In this document: positions 1-8,057 of the stretch, one piece after another
How positions within the stretch are numbered: position 1 is the first letter of the stretch
How the letters are laid out: the number at the start of each line of letters is the position of its first letter
Virus record (IMG/VR): IMGVR_UViG_3300017688_000001
Coordinates: 1-34,236 of that record
DNA length: 34,236 nt
Source: a virus
Strand: one strand, 5' to 3'
Made by a program: the position numbers and the translations under genes
Notes under the pieces: generated by a model
What the model was told of the DNA's origin: nothing
The model's input: the letters and a program-made list of their open reading frames with translations, nothing else
Database searches by the model: none

Positions 1-628
1 CATCACCCGGATCACCTTTGGGGCCTGGAATTCCGGGCGGACCTTGTGGCCCAACTTCACCAGTGCTGCCTTGAGCCCCCGGAATCCCGGGATCTCCTTT
101 AGCGCCAATAAACTCCCCAGCATTGGCGCGCTCCACAACGGTTAATACTTCACCGCTGGCATGATCGACTTTTTCCATTACCGATTGGGCATCTTCACCC
201 AGTTTTATCATTTGCTGCTCCCATTGCAAAAGGAGTGATGGTTCGATGGGTGGTTGGGGTGTATCAGCCTTAATTGATTGGTTGATCCGGATCAATCCTT
301 TTTCACTTTTCCAGACCGGGATGCCGGGATCCGCTTTGCCTTCCAACTGGATTTCAAAAGCCAAAAGCCCGGAAGTCTGGGTTGTCGTTGCGGTCAGAAT
401 CCAGATAAAACGAACAAAATCACCATCGATTACCGGTATCATGAGAATCCGATCGGTTAAACGACCAAGCTCTGTTTCGACATGAATATTAAAATCGGCC
501 ACATTAAGACCATCATTCATTCTGGGAATCTCAAATACCAAACACTGAACCAAGTGATCGTATTGACTCACGATCATCTCATCATAAAAAAGCTGCTTCT
601 CTTTGACAGTCACCTTAAAATTTCGCAT
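1..628 (-). CDS. Tail/baseplate protein with collagen-like repeats (partial, C-terminus outside window)
   Basis: An open frame runs from an ATG at 628 off the left edge, so only the first 209 residues are present. An AGGAG lies five bases before the ATG, 18 bases after the previous gene's stop. Residues 1 to about 150 form a beta-rich domain (starting MRNFKVTVKEKQ) that resembles the N-terminal part of Gram-positive phage baseplate upper proteins; this is an inference from position and style. A short helical stretch follows, and from about residue 176 the chain turns into Gly-X-Y triplets (GDPGIPGAQG and similar), a collagen-like fibre. Such repeats are common in trimeric phage tail fibres. 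The gene is last in the tail module, where host-recognition proteins usually lie. The C-terminal tip is not visible, so receptor-binding function is not shown. Confidence 0.75.
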   Translation of the reverse strand, partial: MRNFKVTVKEKQLFYDEMIVSQYDHLVQCLVFEIPRMNDGLNVADFNIHVETELGRLTDRILMIPVIDGDFVRFIWILTATTTQTSGLLAFEIQLEGKADPGIPVWKSEKGLIRINQSIKADTPQPPIEPSLLLQWEQQMIKLGEDAQSVMEKVDHASGEVLTVVERANAGEFIGAKGDPGIPGAQGSTGEVGPQGPPGIPGPKGDPGD

Positions 629-646
629 AGAATCTCCTTCCAATTT

Positions 647-1618
647 TTACTCCTCCTCCGAATAATCTGGCCATTCGGTGATAGTCTCAACCACATCCCA
701 GTTTTTATTCAGTGCCACACTCAGTTCGCTTTGAGAAAGCTTAGCGATATTGGCGGCGCCCAAACCAATGGCCAGCTTTTCCTGACCGGTTCTATCTTTT
801 AGCCCTGCCAGCACATTTCGCAGACTGCTTTTGGTCAGATTGGTACAGGGCGATAGGTCAATGGCAATATTGATATTTAACAGTTTAAGTTCTTTTAGAT
901 TAACCGATCCATCAAACATTCCCATTCCGTATATGGCGTTGGTCATATCCAGATACGGCACCGACACTAAGGCGGCACAACCAGAAAAAATCCCCTGCAA
1001 GCGGCAGGCGCTAAGTTTCATCGTAAATTCTTGAGGGACGGCTTGAAGTTTTCGACAGCCGTTAAAAAACCCGAGATAAAGGGCCACACTGTTATCATCA
1101 ATGAAGACTGTTGCCTGGTTTAACAGATCAAAGTAGGCGATATCCGTCCAGAGACAGGGGTACCAATCCGCAGAAACGCCATCAAAACAAAAATAGGTCT
1201 CCCCATATTCAATTGTACTGGGATAAACCGTTGGATTATTGGGAAAATACATGGTCCAAACGACCTTGGTGGTCGGATATACTGCACTGACCCGGCTGTT
1301 GGAATAATTCCAGATATGTTCAACGCCGTATGTTGCCGCTGAATTATGATAGGTCTGTCCATCAGAGGTGACAACGGTGCCTTCTTCGAAGAAGAAATCA
1401 TTGACCAGGTCTTTGGCATAGTGCATCCGCAGATAGCCGATTCGTCCATCAGAGAGGGCTTCCCACTGACTTCTGGCCCAGACCATATCGGGGTTGGGCT
1501 GCCACTGAAAGTCGCTTTCTTCCGGCCAGACAATCCGGCCATTTATCATTGCTTCAATAATCGTATAGCCCTTTGCTTTAAGGCTTTCTATTTCACAACC
1601 CTTAAATTTCATTCCCAT
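647..1618 (-). CDS. Tail-associated protein with BspA-like leucine-rich segment
   Basis: This 323-residue protein lies between the tail structural genes and the collagen-like gene. The start at 1618 is preceded by GAGG at a six-base distance; a second in-frame ATG at 1612 is also possible. Residues about 185-260 contain repeated 'phi-x-GC..L..VP' units (FNGCRKLQAVP, FSGCAALVSVP) that look like BspA-type leucine-rich surface repeats, a fold found in bacterial surface and phage adhesion proteins. The N-terminal 150 residues are rich in Trp and Tyr and are not recognised. The next gene's ribosome site starts only a few bases after its stop, so the two are probably translated together. A receptor-binding or tail-tip accessory role is inferred from position only. 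Confidence 0.6.
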   Translation of the reverse strand: MGMKFKGCEIESLKAKGYTIIEAMINGRIVWPEESDFQWQPNPDMVWARSQWEALSDGRIGYLRMHYAKDLVNDFFFEEGTVVTSDGQTYHNSAATYGVEHIWNYSNSRVSAVYPTTKVVWTMYFPNNPTVYPSTIEYGETYFCFDGVSADWYPCLWTDIAYFDLLNQATVFIDDNSVALYLGFFNGCRKLQAVPQEFTMKLSACRLQGIFSGCAALVSVPYLDMTNAIYGMGMFDGSVNLKELKLLNINIAIDLSPCTNLTKSSLRNVLAGLKDRTGQEKLAIGLGAANIAKLSQSELSVALNKNWDVVETITEWPDYSEEE

Positions 1619-1630
1619 CGCTTACCTCAT

Positions 1631-2779
1631 CTATCCGGATACATACTTCAGGTACAAGGTGTTCGCATCCATCACTTCGGGATACGCTTCAACACAGAGC
1701 CATTTTTGCCCACCAAAGTATTCATTCATGTATTCATTAACCGCTGGAGGGACAGTTTTATCAATCGCTTCTTTGATATCCTCCGTTTTAAGTTTGGTGA
1801 TGGTGGATTCAAAGTCGGTAGCCACCCGCCCTAACTCAGCAACATTCTTTTCTGGAGTATCGGGATAGCTGACCAGTTTGACAATCTGATGCTCCACTTC
1901 AATCCCACGAATCCGATCAATCAAAGTGACCTTATCGCCAATGGCAATGGCCAGGTTTCTATAGTCATCCGGCAACAGGCTGGACAGATCAACCACTGAT
2001 GCAGTATAGACCCGATTGGGGATGGATAACCCAGCCACTTTTTTCTGAGCTGCCGCCAGCAGTTCTTCTTTTAATTCATAACGCTCATCCACCCATACCT
2101 GGGTGATCACCTTGCTGGTGTACTGAAAATTTTCGACATAGGCTTTGCCGCCGTTGATGTCCTCAAAAGAAAGCCCATCTTTGCCAAAGGCATACAAGCG
2201 AGTGACCAGATCAAAGCTGTCACCACGGAGTTCGCATTCTTTGATGTTGAGTTCGTCGGAAAAATGAACGCCTTTGTTGGTGTAACCTTGAGTGGTGGTT
2301 ACGCGGATAATCTTTCCAATGCAATCATAGCGAAAGATCACGCCATAGGTTTTTTCAGCCAGTCGCAGCAGATCCAGGGTATTTCCGGATTCTAAGGATA
2401 CTGTTTTTGCAGAAGTGATACTCTCATCACCGGTGAAAGACCAGCCAGTCCCTGCAAGCACTTGATTGAGATATGCAGATAAAGTGATCTCTTCAACAAA
2501 AAACAAATGATACCCTGCCACCATAAAGTCAGATAAATCCAAACTGCAACCAAAGATGGTGGTTTGACCGCGTTCATCAATGCTTTTGATAACGTAGCGG
2601 TTGTCATCGGTCAAAATCAGGTTCTCTTCAATCAGATCTTTATACAGCAGGTGTTTGACGTAGATTTCAAAGGATAAGGTATCTTCTCCGGTTTCCAGCA
2701 ACTCCGTGATGTAACAATTATCCAGCTGATCGAGTTCACCAATCGGCGTTTTGTTTTGATTGAGTAAGTTTAATATCAT
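1631..2779 (-). CDS. Phage tail protein, prophage-tail (Tal/Gp37-like) family
   Basis: About 382 residues with the look of the siphovirus tail-tip 'prophage tail' family. The N-terminal MILNLLNQNKTPIGELDQL and the segment with GNTLDLLRLAEKTYGVIFRYD are typical of the baseplate hub protein that follows the tape measure and distal tail protein. The open frame extends upstream to 2818, inside the previous gene. The paired ATGs at 2782/2779 follow AAGGTG and are better starts; 2779 has the better spacing. No peptidase or lysozyme domain is visible in the C-terminal part, which is short compared with Tal proteins that carry cell-wall hydrolases. Role: part of the tail tip/baseplate hub, from family resemblance and gene order. 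Confidence 0.7.
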   Translation of the reverse strand: MILNLLNQNKTPIGELDQLDNCYITELLETGEDTLSFEIYVKHLLYKDLIEENLILTDDNRYVIKSIDERGQTTIFGCSLDLSDFMVAGYHLFFVEEITLSAYLNQVLAGTGWSFTGDESITSAKTVSLESGNTLDLLRLAEKTYGVIFRYDCIGKIIRVTTTQGYTNKGVHFSDELNIKECELRGDSFDLVTRLYAFGKDGLSFEDINGGKAYVENFQYTSKVITQVWVDERYELKEELLAAAQKKVAGLSIPNRVYTASVVDLSSLLPDDYRNLAIAIGDKVTLIDRIRGIEVEHQIVKLVSYPDTPEKNVAELGRVATDFESTITKLKTEDIKEAIDKTVPPAVNEYMNEYFGGQKWLCVEAYPEVMDANTLYLKYVSG

Positions 2780-2793
2780 CATTTCACCTTTTT

Positions 2794-3174
2794 CTATACT
2801 GCGGTTAGGATCACACAATCAAAAACGAAAACAGCACTATAATGGCGGCTTGAGATTTGATTGATCTGGGTACTCACCAGCATGCAATCAAAGCTTAGGC
2901 CTTGGATGAACCGATTATTGATCGTAATTACACATTTTTTAAGAGCGCGTTTTAATGTTTCGATATCGGAAAGCTTGCCGTTTTTAAAATAACATTCCAA
3001 CGCCAGCTTGCTGAACCGTTCCTTGGTTTTAAAATAGATCGGCTTCTCAGCGTTTTCAGGCCAGAAATAAGATGGGCTGTAATCACCCGGCGTATAAAGA
3101 CTATTGGCATAGGTCGCTTTGAAGGTTGATAATACTACCGGTCCACTGCTATTGTTAATGTCGCATACTGCCAT
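2794..3174 (-). CDS. Small tail protein at the distal-tail position
   Basis: A 126-residue protein whose ATG overlaps the stop of the tape measure gene (TAATG), which points to coupled translation. It sits between the tape measure and the tail-tip hub gene, where siphoviruses place the distal tail protein. It is much shorter than a canonical Dit (200-300 residues) and I do not recognise a Dit motif. Visible features are aromatic-rich beta segments in residues 20-50 and a Cys-containing hydrophobic C-terminus (YSAVFVFDCVILTAV). Best description: small tail structural protein, function inferred from position only. Confidence 0.55.
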   Translation of the reverse strand: MAVCDINNSSGPVVLSTFKATYANSLYTPGDYSPSYFWPENAEKPIYFKTKERFSKLALECYFKNGKLSDIETLKRALKKCVITINNRFIQGLSFDCMLVSTQINQISSRHYSAVFVFDCVILTAV

Positions 3175-5477
3175 TAGATTTTACCTCCTCGTAAGCTAAA
3201 GGCCAGATCTCGTGAAACAATCGGGGTGATCGAATGACCCACGGCTTTTTTATCCAGCTCGACGGTGGTGTAGATATAAATCGGTGCGGTACTGCCACCA
3301 TCCAGCATACCGTTTGAGCTGTTTCCAGCTGATGTTCTCCCGGTTAACCCGTTTGATTGGGTACTGACATCCAGGGTGGTCGGGATGGCACCGAGCATAT
3401 CCCGGGTGACCGTCGCCATTTTTCTGACAAAACCAATCCCAACGCCAGCACCCATGTTTTCTCCAATATCCGCGTACACTGTCGATGGTGAGTGCATCCC
3501 TAAGAGATTTCTGACACCGTCCGTAACGCCACCAAAGAAACCGGTGACCTTATCTGAAAGCCACTGTCCCATGGACATGATCCCGTCCCATAAGCCTTTG
3601 ACGATGTTGATCCCCACATCATAGATCACCTCAGCTGCCTGTCCTAGACCGCTTACCAGAGCGATAATAATTTCAGGCAGCGCCGCAATCAGTGTGGGAA
3701 TGGCGGCAATCAGTCCGGTGACCAGGGATATGATTAAGTTGATCCCGGTTTCAATAATCAGCGGCAGGTTATTGACAAAGTAGTTGATAAACGAATTGAT
3801 CAGCTGGGGCAGGGCTTCAATCAAAATCGGTAAGGCATTAATCAGTCCTTGGGCCAATCCCGTGATTAAAGCGAGAGCCGCTTCAATTAAAAGCCCGGCA
3901 TTGTCCATCAGGGTCTGAGCCATCAGGATGACGCACTCGACAATCTTTGGCACCAGTTCGGGCAGCGCCTCAGCAATCCCGGTAATCAGGGTGGCCACCA
4001 TCACCATGGCGCTTTCCAAAATAGCCGGAAGGTTATCGAGAATCCCCTGGGTGAGAGCCAGCACCAATTGCAGGGCGCCATCGGTGAGTTGCGGCATGGC
4101 TGAGATCAAACCTTCCAGAAGGGTGAAGATTAATTGGTTGGTGGTATCAATGAGCATCGGCAGATTTTCAAGGAGTGAACTGCCAACTGCTCCAACAATA
4201 TCCATCCCTACCTGAACCACGGCTGGCATGTTGCTCAGGACCATATCGGCAATGCCGCCAACGGTACTGCCAATGACCTGGGATATTTTGGTAAAGTCGC
4301 CACCGGCATCTTGGAGACCTTTGGTAAAGTCACCCAGCAGAGCCACCCCCTCATCGGCCAGGATCTGGAGCTGTGGCAGTAGCACCGTGCCAAGAGCATT
4401 TTTTGCTGCATCGCTGCCGGATTTTAAGCGCTGGACGCTGTCGTCAAATTTCCCCAACTGGGCCAGGGTTTCATCACTGAGCACAGCGCCCATGCGTTTG
4501 GCTTCGTCGGTCAGTTCGGCAATACCGGCTGAACCCTGGGCAATCAGCGGATTTAATTCCTGAGCCGATTTCCCGAAGATCTTCATAGCCAAGGCATCCC
4601 GCTCCGCTCCTTCTTCCATTTTGCCAAGGGCGTCAATAGTCTCCCAATAAACCGTTTCGCCATTTCGCAAGGAGCCATCGGCATTAGAAACAGCTACCCC
4701 CAAGCGACCATAGGCTTCAATCATATCGGCTGAGCCATCCCGGGCCGAAGACATCGAACGGATCTGTTTGGCCATCGAGCCGGTGAGGGTTTCCATCGAG
4801 ACATCGACTAACTCTGCGGCATATTTGTATGCTTGTAAGCTTTCGGCGGAAACTCCGGCAACGGTTGCCGTCGTTAGGATTTCATCGGCATAGGCAGCAG
4901 CACCTACCGTCATATCGGTGAGTGACTTGGCTGAAGAAACCGCTACCGCACCAACGGCGACAAAGGCGGTACCCATGGCAATGCCGATCCCTTTTAGCGT
5001 CCCACCTAACGCACTAAATTTACTGCCAGAGCTTTCTGCTTTAATCGCGGTGTCATGAAGGGACTTGCCAAACTGCTCGGCCTGTTTTTCGGCATCATCA
5101 AACTCATCTCCGATTTCAGTCAGGGCTTTTTCATTCTGTTTGATTTCATGCTCTAGCCCATTGAGATGCGTCTTGGCGTTGTTGAGTTGGATCGCCCAGT
5201 TTTGGGTACGACGATCATTCTCACCAAAGGAGGTGGCGGCATTGTCCAGAGCTTTTTCCAGGGCCTTGATCTTATCCTTTTGGGCATCCATCTCCTTGTT
5301 CAACAGCTGGTTTCGGGCGGTGACCGCTTCGATACTCTTATCCTGTCGGTCAAACTGGGACTCGACCAGCTTCATTTCACTGCCCAGTACCTTAAAGGAT
5401 TGATTGATATCCCGGAGGGCATTCTTAAATTCTTTTTCGCCCTCAACCCCAATTTTTAAGCCGAAATTATCTGCCAC
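3174..5477 (-). CDS. Tail tape measure protein
   Basis: At 767 residues this is the longest protein of the tail module, and it follows the tail assembly chaperones (with an accessory gene inserted). The start is a GTG at 5477 with AGGAGG nine bases upstream; an ATG nearer the SD is out of frame and stops at once. Residues 1-140 are charged coiled coil, followed by a hydrophobic segment near 165-185, and residues about 400-650 are a long run of hydrophobic 'LxxALPxLI' helices that can insert in membranes. The C-terminal part carries GMHSPSTVYADIGENMG, often seen in Bacillota tape measures. The protein sets tail length and sits in the tail lumen; its size suggests a tail of roughly 110-120 nm using the usual 0.15 nm per residue rule. 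Confidence 0.93.
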   Translation of the reverse strand: MADNFGLKIGVEGEKEFKNALRDINQSFKVLGSEMKLVESQFDRQDKSIEAVTARNQLLNKEMDAQKDKIKALEKALDNAATSFGENDRRTQNWAIQLNNAKTHLNGLEHEIKQNEKALTEIGDEFDDAEKQAEQFGKSLHDTAIKAESSGSKFSALGGTLKGIGIAMGTAFVAVGAVAVSSAKSLTDMTVGAAAYADEILTTATVAGVSAESLQAYKYAAELVDVSMETLTGSMAKQIRSMSSARDGSADMIEAYGRLGVAVSNADGSLRNGETVYWETIDALGKMEEGAERDALAMKIFGKSAQELNPLIAQGSAGIAELTDEAKRMGAVLSDETLAQLGKFDDSVQRLKSGSDAAKNALGTVLLPQLQILADEGVALLGDFTKGLQDAGGDFTKISQVIGSTVGGIADMVLSNMPAVVQVGMDIVGAVGSSLLENLPMLIDTTNQLIFTLLEGLISAMPQLTDGALQLVLALTQGILDNLPAILESAMVMVATLITGIAEALPELVPKIVECVILMAQTLMDNAGLLIEAALALITGLAQGLINALPILIEALPQLINSFINYFVNNLPLIIETGINLIISLVTGLIAAIPTLIAALPEIIIALVSGLGQAAEVIYDVGINIVKGLWDGIMSMGQWLSDKVTGFFGGVTDGVRNLLGMHSPSTVYADIGENMGAGVGIGFVRKMATVTRDMLGAIPTTLDVSTQSNGLTGRTSAGNSSNGMLDGGSTAPIYIYTTVELDKKAVGHSITPIVSRDLAFSLRGGKI

Positions 5478-5506
5478 AATGCATCACCTCCTTGATTTTG
5501 GGCATG

Positions 5507-5535
5507 AAAAAACCACCTTATACAAATAGGTGGTT
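5507..5535 (-). terminator. Intrinsic terminator after the AAAEQ membrane-protein gene
   Basis: On the minus strand an eight-base perfect stem (AACCACCT with AGGTGGTT) and a nine-base loop are followed by a run of six T. It lies downstream of the gene ending at 5583 and only about 30 bases upstream of the tape measure start, so tape measure transcripts coming from the right must read through it. Confidence 0.8.
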
Positions 5536-5582
5536 AGTTGAAATTATATTTTATTAACTGATTTCTATTTCATTCAGAAAAA

Positions 5583-6392
5583 TTACTGCAAGTGTGGATC
5601 ATCTGCTCTTATGTGAAGAAAATCCCCTATGAATTGCGGATCTTTACGATTGAATATTTTAATAGTATCACTTTCATACATATAACATTCAACCTTTTGC
5701 CCATCTTCATAAAAGCCTACTACCGTCGCATATTTTATCCCCTCATTATCACTATTTAAATAGTATAAATCAACACCCACATAAAAATGACCCAAAGGTC
5801 TTACCCATTTCGTATCAGCTGGCATAATTTCATTTGAATTATGATCAGTTTGAGTACTAGTTGTTGCTTGTTCTGCTGCCGCCTGTTCTGCTGCCGCCTG
5901 TTCTGCTGCCGCCTGTTCTGCTGCTGCCTGTTCCGCTGCTGCCTGTTCTGCTGCCGCCTGTTCTGCTGCCGCCTGTTCTGCCGCTGCCTGTTCTGCTGCC
6001 GCCTGTTCAGTTACAGTTTGCTCAGTTGCGGTTTGCTCTGAAGTGGCCGTCGCTTGTTGACTTTTATTATTTTCAACTGTTGAACTATATGAGCTGCTAT
6101 TAATCATAAAAAATAGCAAAATAATAGATATTGTGATAATCGGTGTTTTAATTGGCTTATCTTTAGTGCCAAAATATGCTAAAATACCAAAAGTTGTAAA
6201 TAAACTTATCAACAAGATATAACCAAACGCATTTGTTGTAAAATCAGCCATACTCAACAATAGCAGGCTTACAAAAAAAACCAACCAAATAACTGCTTTC
6301 TTATAAGGTTTCTTTGTTTGAACGTTCATTATCAGAAATAATGAACAAAAAACGATACCCGGAAACGCAATTATACCTAATAAAACCCCCAT
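5583..6392 (-). CDS. Membrane protein with AAAEQ pentapeptide repeats (probable moron)
   Basis: I do not recognise a family. The 269-residue protein begins with about four hydrophobic segments (roughly residues 1-20, 27-45, 50-70 and 80-96). Then come degenerate xxxEQ units, nine consecutive AAAEQ pentapeptides, and a soluble C-terminal domain of about 75 residues (from KWVRPLGHFYVG) with a small beta-barrel look. The ATG at 6392 has AAGGTG six bases upstream; a GTG at 6401 is also in frame. The gene has its own near-consensus promoter and its own terminator, its flanks are more AT-rich than the tail genes, and it interrupts the chaperone-tape measure order. These are the marks of a moron expressed from the prophage. 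A superinfection-exclusion or host-surface role is possible but not shown. Confidence 0.75.
   Translation of the reverse strand: MGVLLGIIAFPGIVFCSLFLIMNVQTKKPYKKAVIWLVFFVSLLLLSMADFTTNAFGYILLISLFTTFGILAYFGTKDKPIKTPIITISIILLFFMINSSSYSSTVENNKSQQATATSEQTATEQTVTEQAAAEQAAAEQAAAEQAAAEQAAAEQAAAEQAAAEQAAAEQAAAEQATTSTQTDHNSNEIMPADTKWVRPLGHFYVGVDLYYLNSDNEGIKYATVVGFYEDGQKVECYMYESDTIKIFNRKDPQFIGDFLHIRADDPHLQ
5869..6007 (-). repeat. 15-bp tandem repeat encoding (AAAEQ)9
   Basis: Nine head-to-tail 15-base units, nearly identical apart from third-position changes, encode the AAAEQ pentapeptide. Three degenerate units (ending SEQ, TATEQ, TVTEQ) precede them in reading order. The almost perfect units suggest recent slippage, so copy number is likely to vary between strains. 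Confidence 0.9.
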
Positions 6393-6455
6393 ATACCCCA
6401 CCTTATTTCTAAATAATGATAAACTAAAATAATTTTAAACCTTTTCTTAATAGAC

Positions 6456-6484
6456 ATTATAGCTATTAAATTAAAATATTACAA
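6456..6484 (-). promoter_or_regulatory. Promoter of the AAAEQ membrane-protein gene
   Basis: On the minus strand TTGTAA (6484-6479) and TATAAT (6461-6456) are separated by 17 bases, in an AT-rich gap of about 160 bases. This is a near-consensus vegetative sigma promoter about 65 bases before the gene. The rest of the 6393-6557 gap holds no further gene that I can see. Confidence 0.65.
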
Positions 6485-6557
6485 CTGTATTTTACAGCAA
6501 TAAAATCAACTGATTGAAACATAAATCATTTTAATTATTTCAGATATATTATTAGTT

Positions 6558-6752
6558 TTATGGAATAATATCATCAATGGTCCATTCCCGTTTTGGTTTC
6601 TCCATGCCTAAAAACTGTTTATGACAAGTCCAAAGATCAAGTAGCTGACCCAATGGCATCAGCCAGACCTGATCCTCAGAACGGTTTAAATGGACGGTGC
6701 CATAATATAAAAGTCGAGTAAATAATGTTTCATCATCTACTCGACTTTCACG
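6558..6752 (-). CDS. Tail assembly chaperone, frameshift extension (-1 frame)
   Basis: This 64-codon open stretch has no start codon of its own with a ribosome site. It continues the chaperone gene in the -1 frame from the slippery site. The peptide (RESRVDDETLFTRLLYYG ... ending KREWTIDDIIP) is charged, helical and compact, with a Trp-rich 'WLMPLGQLLDLWTCHKQF' core as in the second part of Bacillota tail chaperone pairs. By analogy with lambda gpG-GT, the fusion of about 194 residues recruits tape measure and tail tube protein. The reading was made by hand; all 64 codons are open up to the TAA at 6560-6558. Confidence 0.75.
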   Translation of the reverse strand, partial: RESRVDDETLFTRLLYYGTVHLNRSEDQVWLMPLGQLLDLWTCHKQFLGMEKPKREWTIDDIIP

Positions 6753-6758
6753 TTTTTT
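6710..6758 (-). promoter_or_regulatory. Programmed -1 ribosomal frameshift signal (slippery A AAA AAC plus hairpin)
   Basis: At 6758-6752 the minus strand reads A AAA AAC in the chaperone frame (CTA AAA AAC), a classic X XXY YYZ slippery heptamer. An 11-bp perfect inverted repeat (6748-6738 with 6720-6710; core GTCGAGTA/TACTCGAC) follows after three bases, or six bases if only the eight-pair core is counted. The zero frame stops at 6737, inside the hairpin, and the -1 frame is open to 6558. Confidence 0.8.
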
Positions 6759-7141
6759 AGGGGTTCACCCTCAGCGGTATTATCCTCACTTTCCACATGG
6801 CGCTTAGTACCGTTGACCATCGCCTCGGTAATGGCATTTTTATAATCAGCCAGCTCCATCGGGGTGGTTAGCAGCTCGACCGCTTCTTCGGTGAGTAGGG
6901 GTTTCTGTTCTTCATTCTGAAGATTATGAATCAGGATGCTTTGGTTGGCCAGCAGGGCAATCAGCCAGGTCACCTCATCCAGAGCCATTTCAAAGTTTTC
7001 ATTCTTCATTAGGGTTTCACCCAGGTTGGCAAGCCCGCCATAGCGCTTGGCAATTTCCTTGGTGGCTTTGGTGGTAAAAATCAGCGGATATTCCACACCA
7101 CCGATTTTTACCTTTGCCATTCGATCAGTATCCGTCATCAT
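6737..7141 (-). CDS. Tail assembly chaperone (short form)
   Basis: A 134-residue protein directly after the major tail protein, at the position of gpG-type chaperones. The start at 7141 has GGAGG six bases upstream and overlaps the previous stop (ATGA). The protein begins with a small beta domain (AKVKIGGVEYPLIFTTKA) typical of Bacillota chaperone families, followed by helices and a charged tail. Codons 128-130 form the slippery site, so part of the ribosomes should make the longer fusion with the 6558-6752 frame. The chaperones bind the tape measure during tail assembly and are normally absent from the virion. Confidence 0.8.
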   Translation of the reverse strand: MMTDTDRMAKVKIGGVEYPLIFTTKATKEIAKRYGGLANLGETLMKNENFEMALDEVTWLIALLANQSILIHNLQNEEQKPLLTEEAVELLTTPMELADYKNAITEAMVNGTKRHVESEDNTAEGEPLKNVKVE

Positions 7142-7713
7142 GGTGTACCTCCAATACTGGCCATGGTATTAAGCCAGGTCTTTGCTTCAGCTTCGGTCGG
7201 AAAAGTCGCTTCTTCTTTCCAGACATCCAGCACATCGGTTAGGATGGTGCCTTCAATGGTAGGGGTCTGAAAATTTATGGATTCCCCTCGTGTTTCCATA
7301 CTCTCTGATGGAACCCCGAATTTTACCTTGGTGAGCCAGATCGCTCGAAAACCACGGATGTTATTTTTAATACTGGTGGCATAAAAGCCGACCCCCACAA
7401 AGGCGCCATCGTCAGAGCCTTTGGCGGTCATTTTTTTATTGGTACCACTTTCAATGGTCGTCAGGGTATGCCCTAAGATAAGCGCCCGGGTTTCATAATC
7501 GAGATGATCGCCGTTGAGGGTGAGCTTACCTGATTTAAACTCTTTGACATTTTCGATGATCCGGTCATCGCCCCGCAGCACCCCTTCATTGACTTCGATA
7601 TTCATATCGGCTTTAATGGCATAAGCCATGATTCGGCCTTCAGCGTAGCTGGTATCGGTTTCGGTTTCTGTCAGTTTTGAACAGATGAGATATTTAAGTC
7701 CTATTTGTGCCAT
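7138..7713 (-). CDS. Major tail protein (phi13-like family)
   Basis: A 191-residue protein starting MAQIGLKYLICSKLTETE, a pattern of the phi13-type major tail proteins of Bacillota siphoviruses. Residues 20-150 are a beta-rich tail tube domain with the family-like stretch 'GVGFYATSIKNNIRGFRAIWLTKVKF'-type core (residues about 105-130), and residues about 130-170 include the usual 'FQTPTIEGTI' strand. GGAGG precedes the ATG, which overlaps the previous stop (TAATG). It forms the tail tube by stacked hexamers. No C-terminal Ig-like domain is present. Confidence 0.85.
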   Translation of the reverse strand: MAQIGLKYLICSKLTETETDTSYAEGRIMAYAIKADMNIEVNEGVLRGDDRIIENVKEFKSGKLTLNGDHLDYETRALILGHTLTTIESGTNKKMTAKGSDDGAFVGVGFYATSIKNNIRGFRAIWLTKVKFGVPSESMETRGESINFQTPTIEGTILTDVLDVWKEEATFPTEAEAKTWLNTMASIGGTP

Positions 7714-8057
7714 TATTCTTCCTCCACTTCATAGTCTTTTGCCACATCGATGGCATAATGGTAATAGCCGGTGTCATCCTCATGACCGACATAGCGCCGA
7801 TCGGTAATGACAAACCCGGCTTTAATCAGGGCAGTCGTGAGTCGATTTTTTAAAGCGATGTAATTATTCTTACAAAAGATCGAAATCCGCACCTCCTCAA
7901 CGTTGCGGAGGGGCAGATCGTCGCCGTAGAGTGCAAAGGTATCGGTTAGCGGTGTCACCACCATATACTCATAGGCTGGTTCTTCAGAGAATTTCCCGGT
8001 TTCTACCGAAATGTTCAGAGCACTAATGATCTGATTGAGTTCGATTAAACTGTTCAT
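7713..8057 (-). CDS. Tail terminator-like / minor structural protein
   Basis: A 114-residue protein in the slot between the HK97 gp10-like protein and the major tail protein, where the tail terminator is usually encoded. It has an alpha-beta pattern (N-terminal helix IELNQIISALNI, strands VEEVRISIFCKNN and YHYAIDVAKDY) that fits the tail-terminator fold, but no motif is decisive. Its first bases overlap the end of the previous gene and its stop overlaps the next ATG, so translation is coupled. Confidence 0.6.
   Translation of the reverse strand: MNSLIELNQIISALNISVETGKFSEEPAYEYMVVTPLTDTFALYGDDLPLRNVEEVRISIFCKNNYIALKNRLTTALIKAGFVITDRRYVGHEDDTGYYHYAIDVAKDYEVEEE

Noticed and set aside
1346-1834. 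162-codon plus-strand frame opposite tail genes
   Set aside because: It is antisense to two recognisable tail genes and has no ribosome site or recognisable content. All supported genes are on the minus strand.
5869-6007. Possible CRISPR array
   Set aside because: The repeat period is 15 bases with no spacers; it is a coding minisatellite.
5841-6103. Plus-strand Leu/Pro/Cys-rich frames over the AAAEQ repeat
   Set aside because: They are mere translations of the complementary strand of the tandem repeat.
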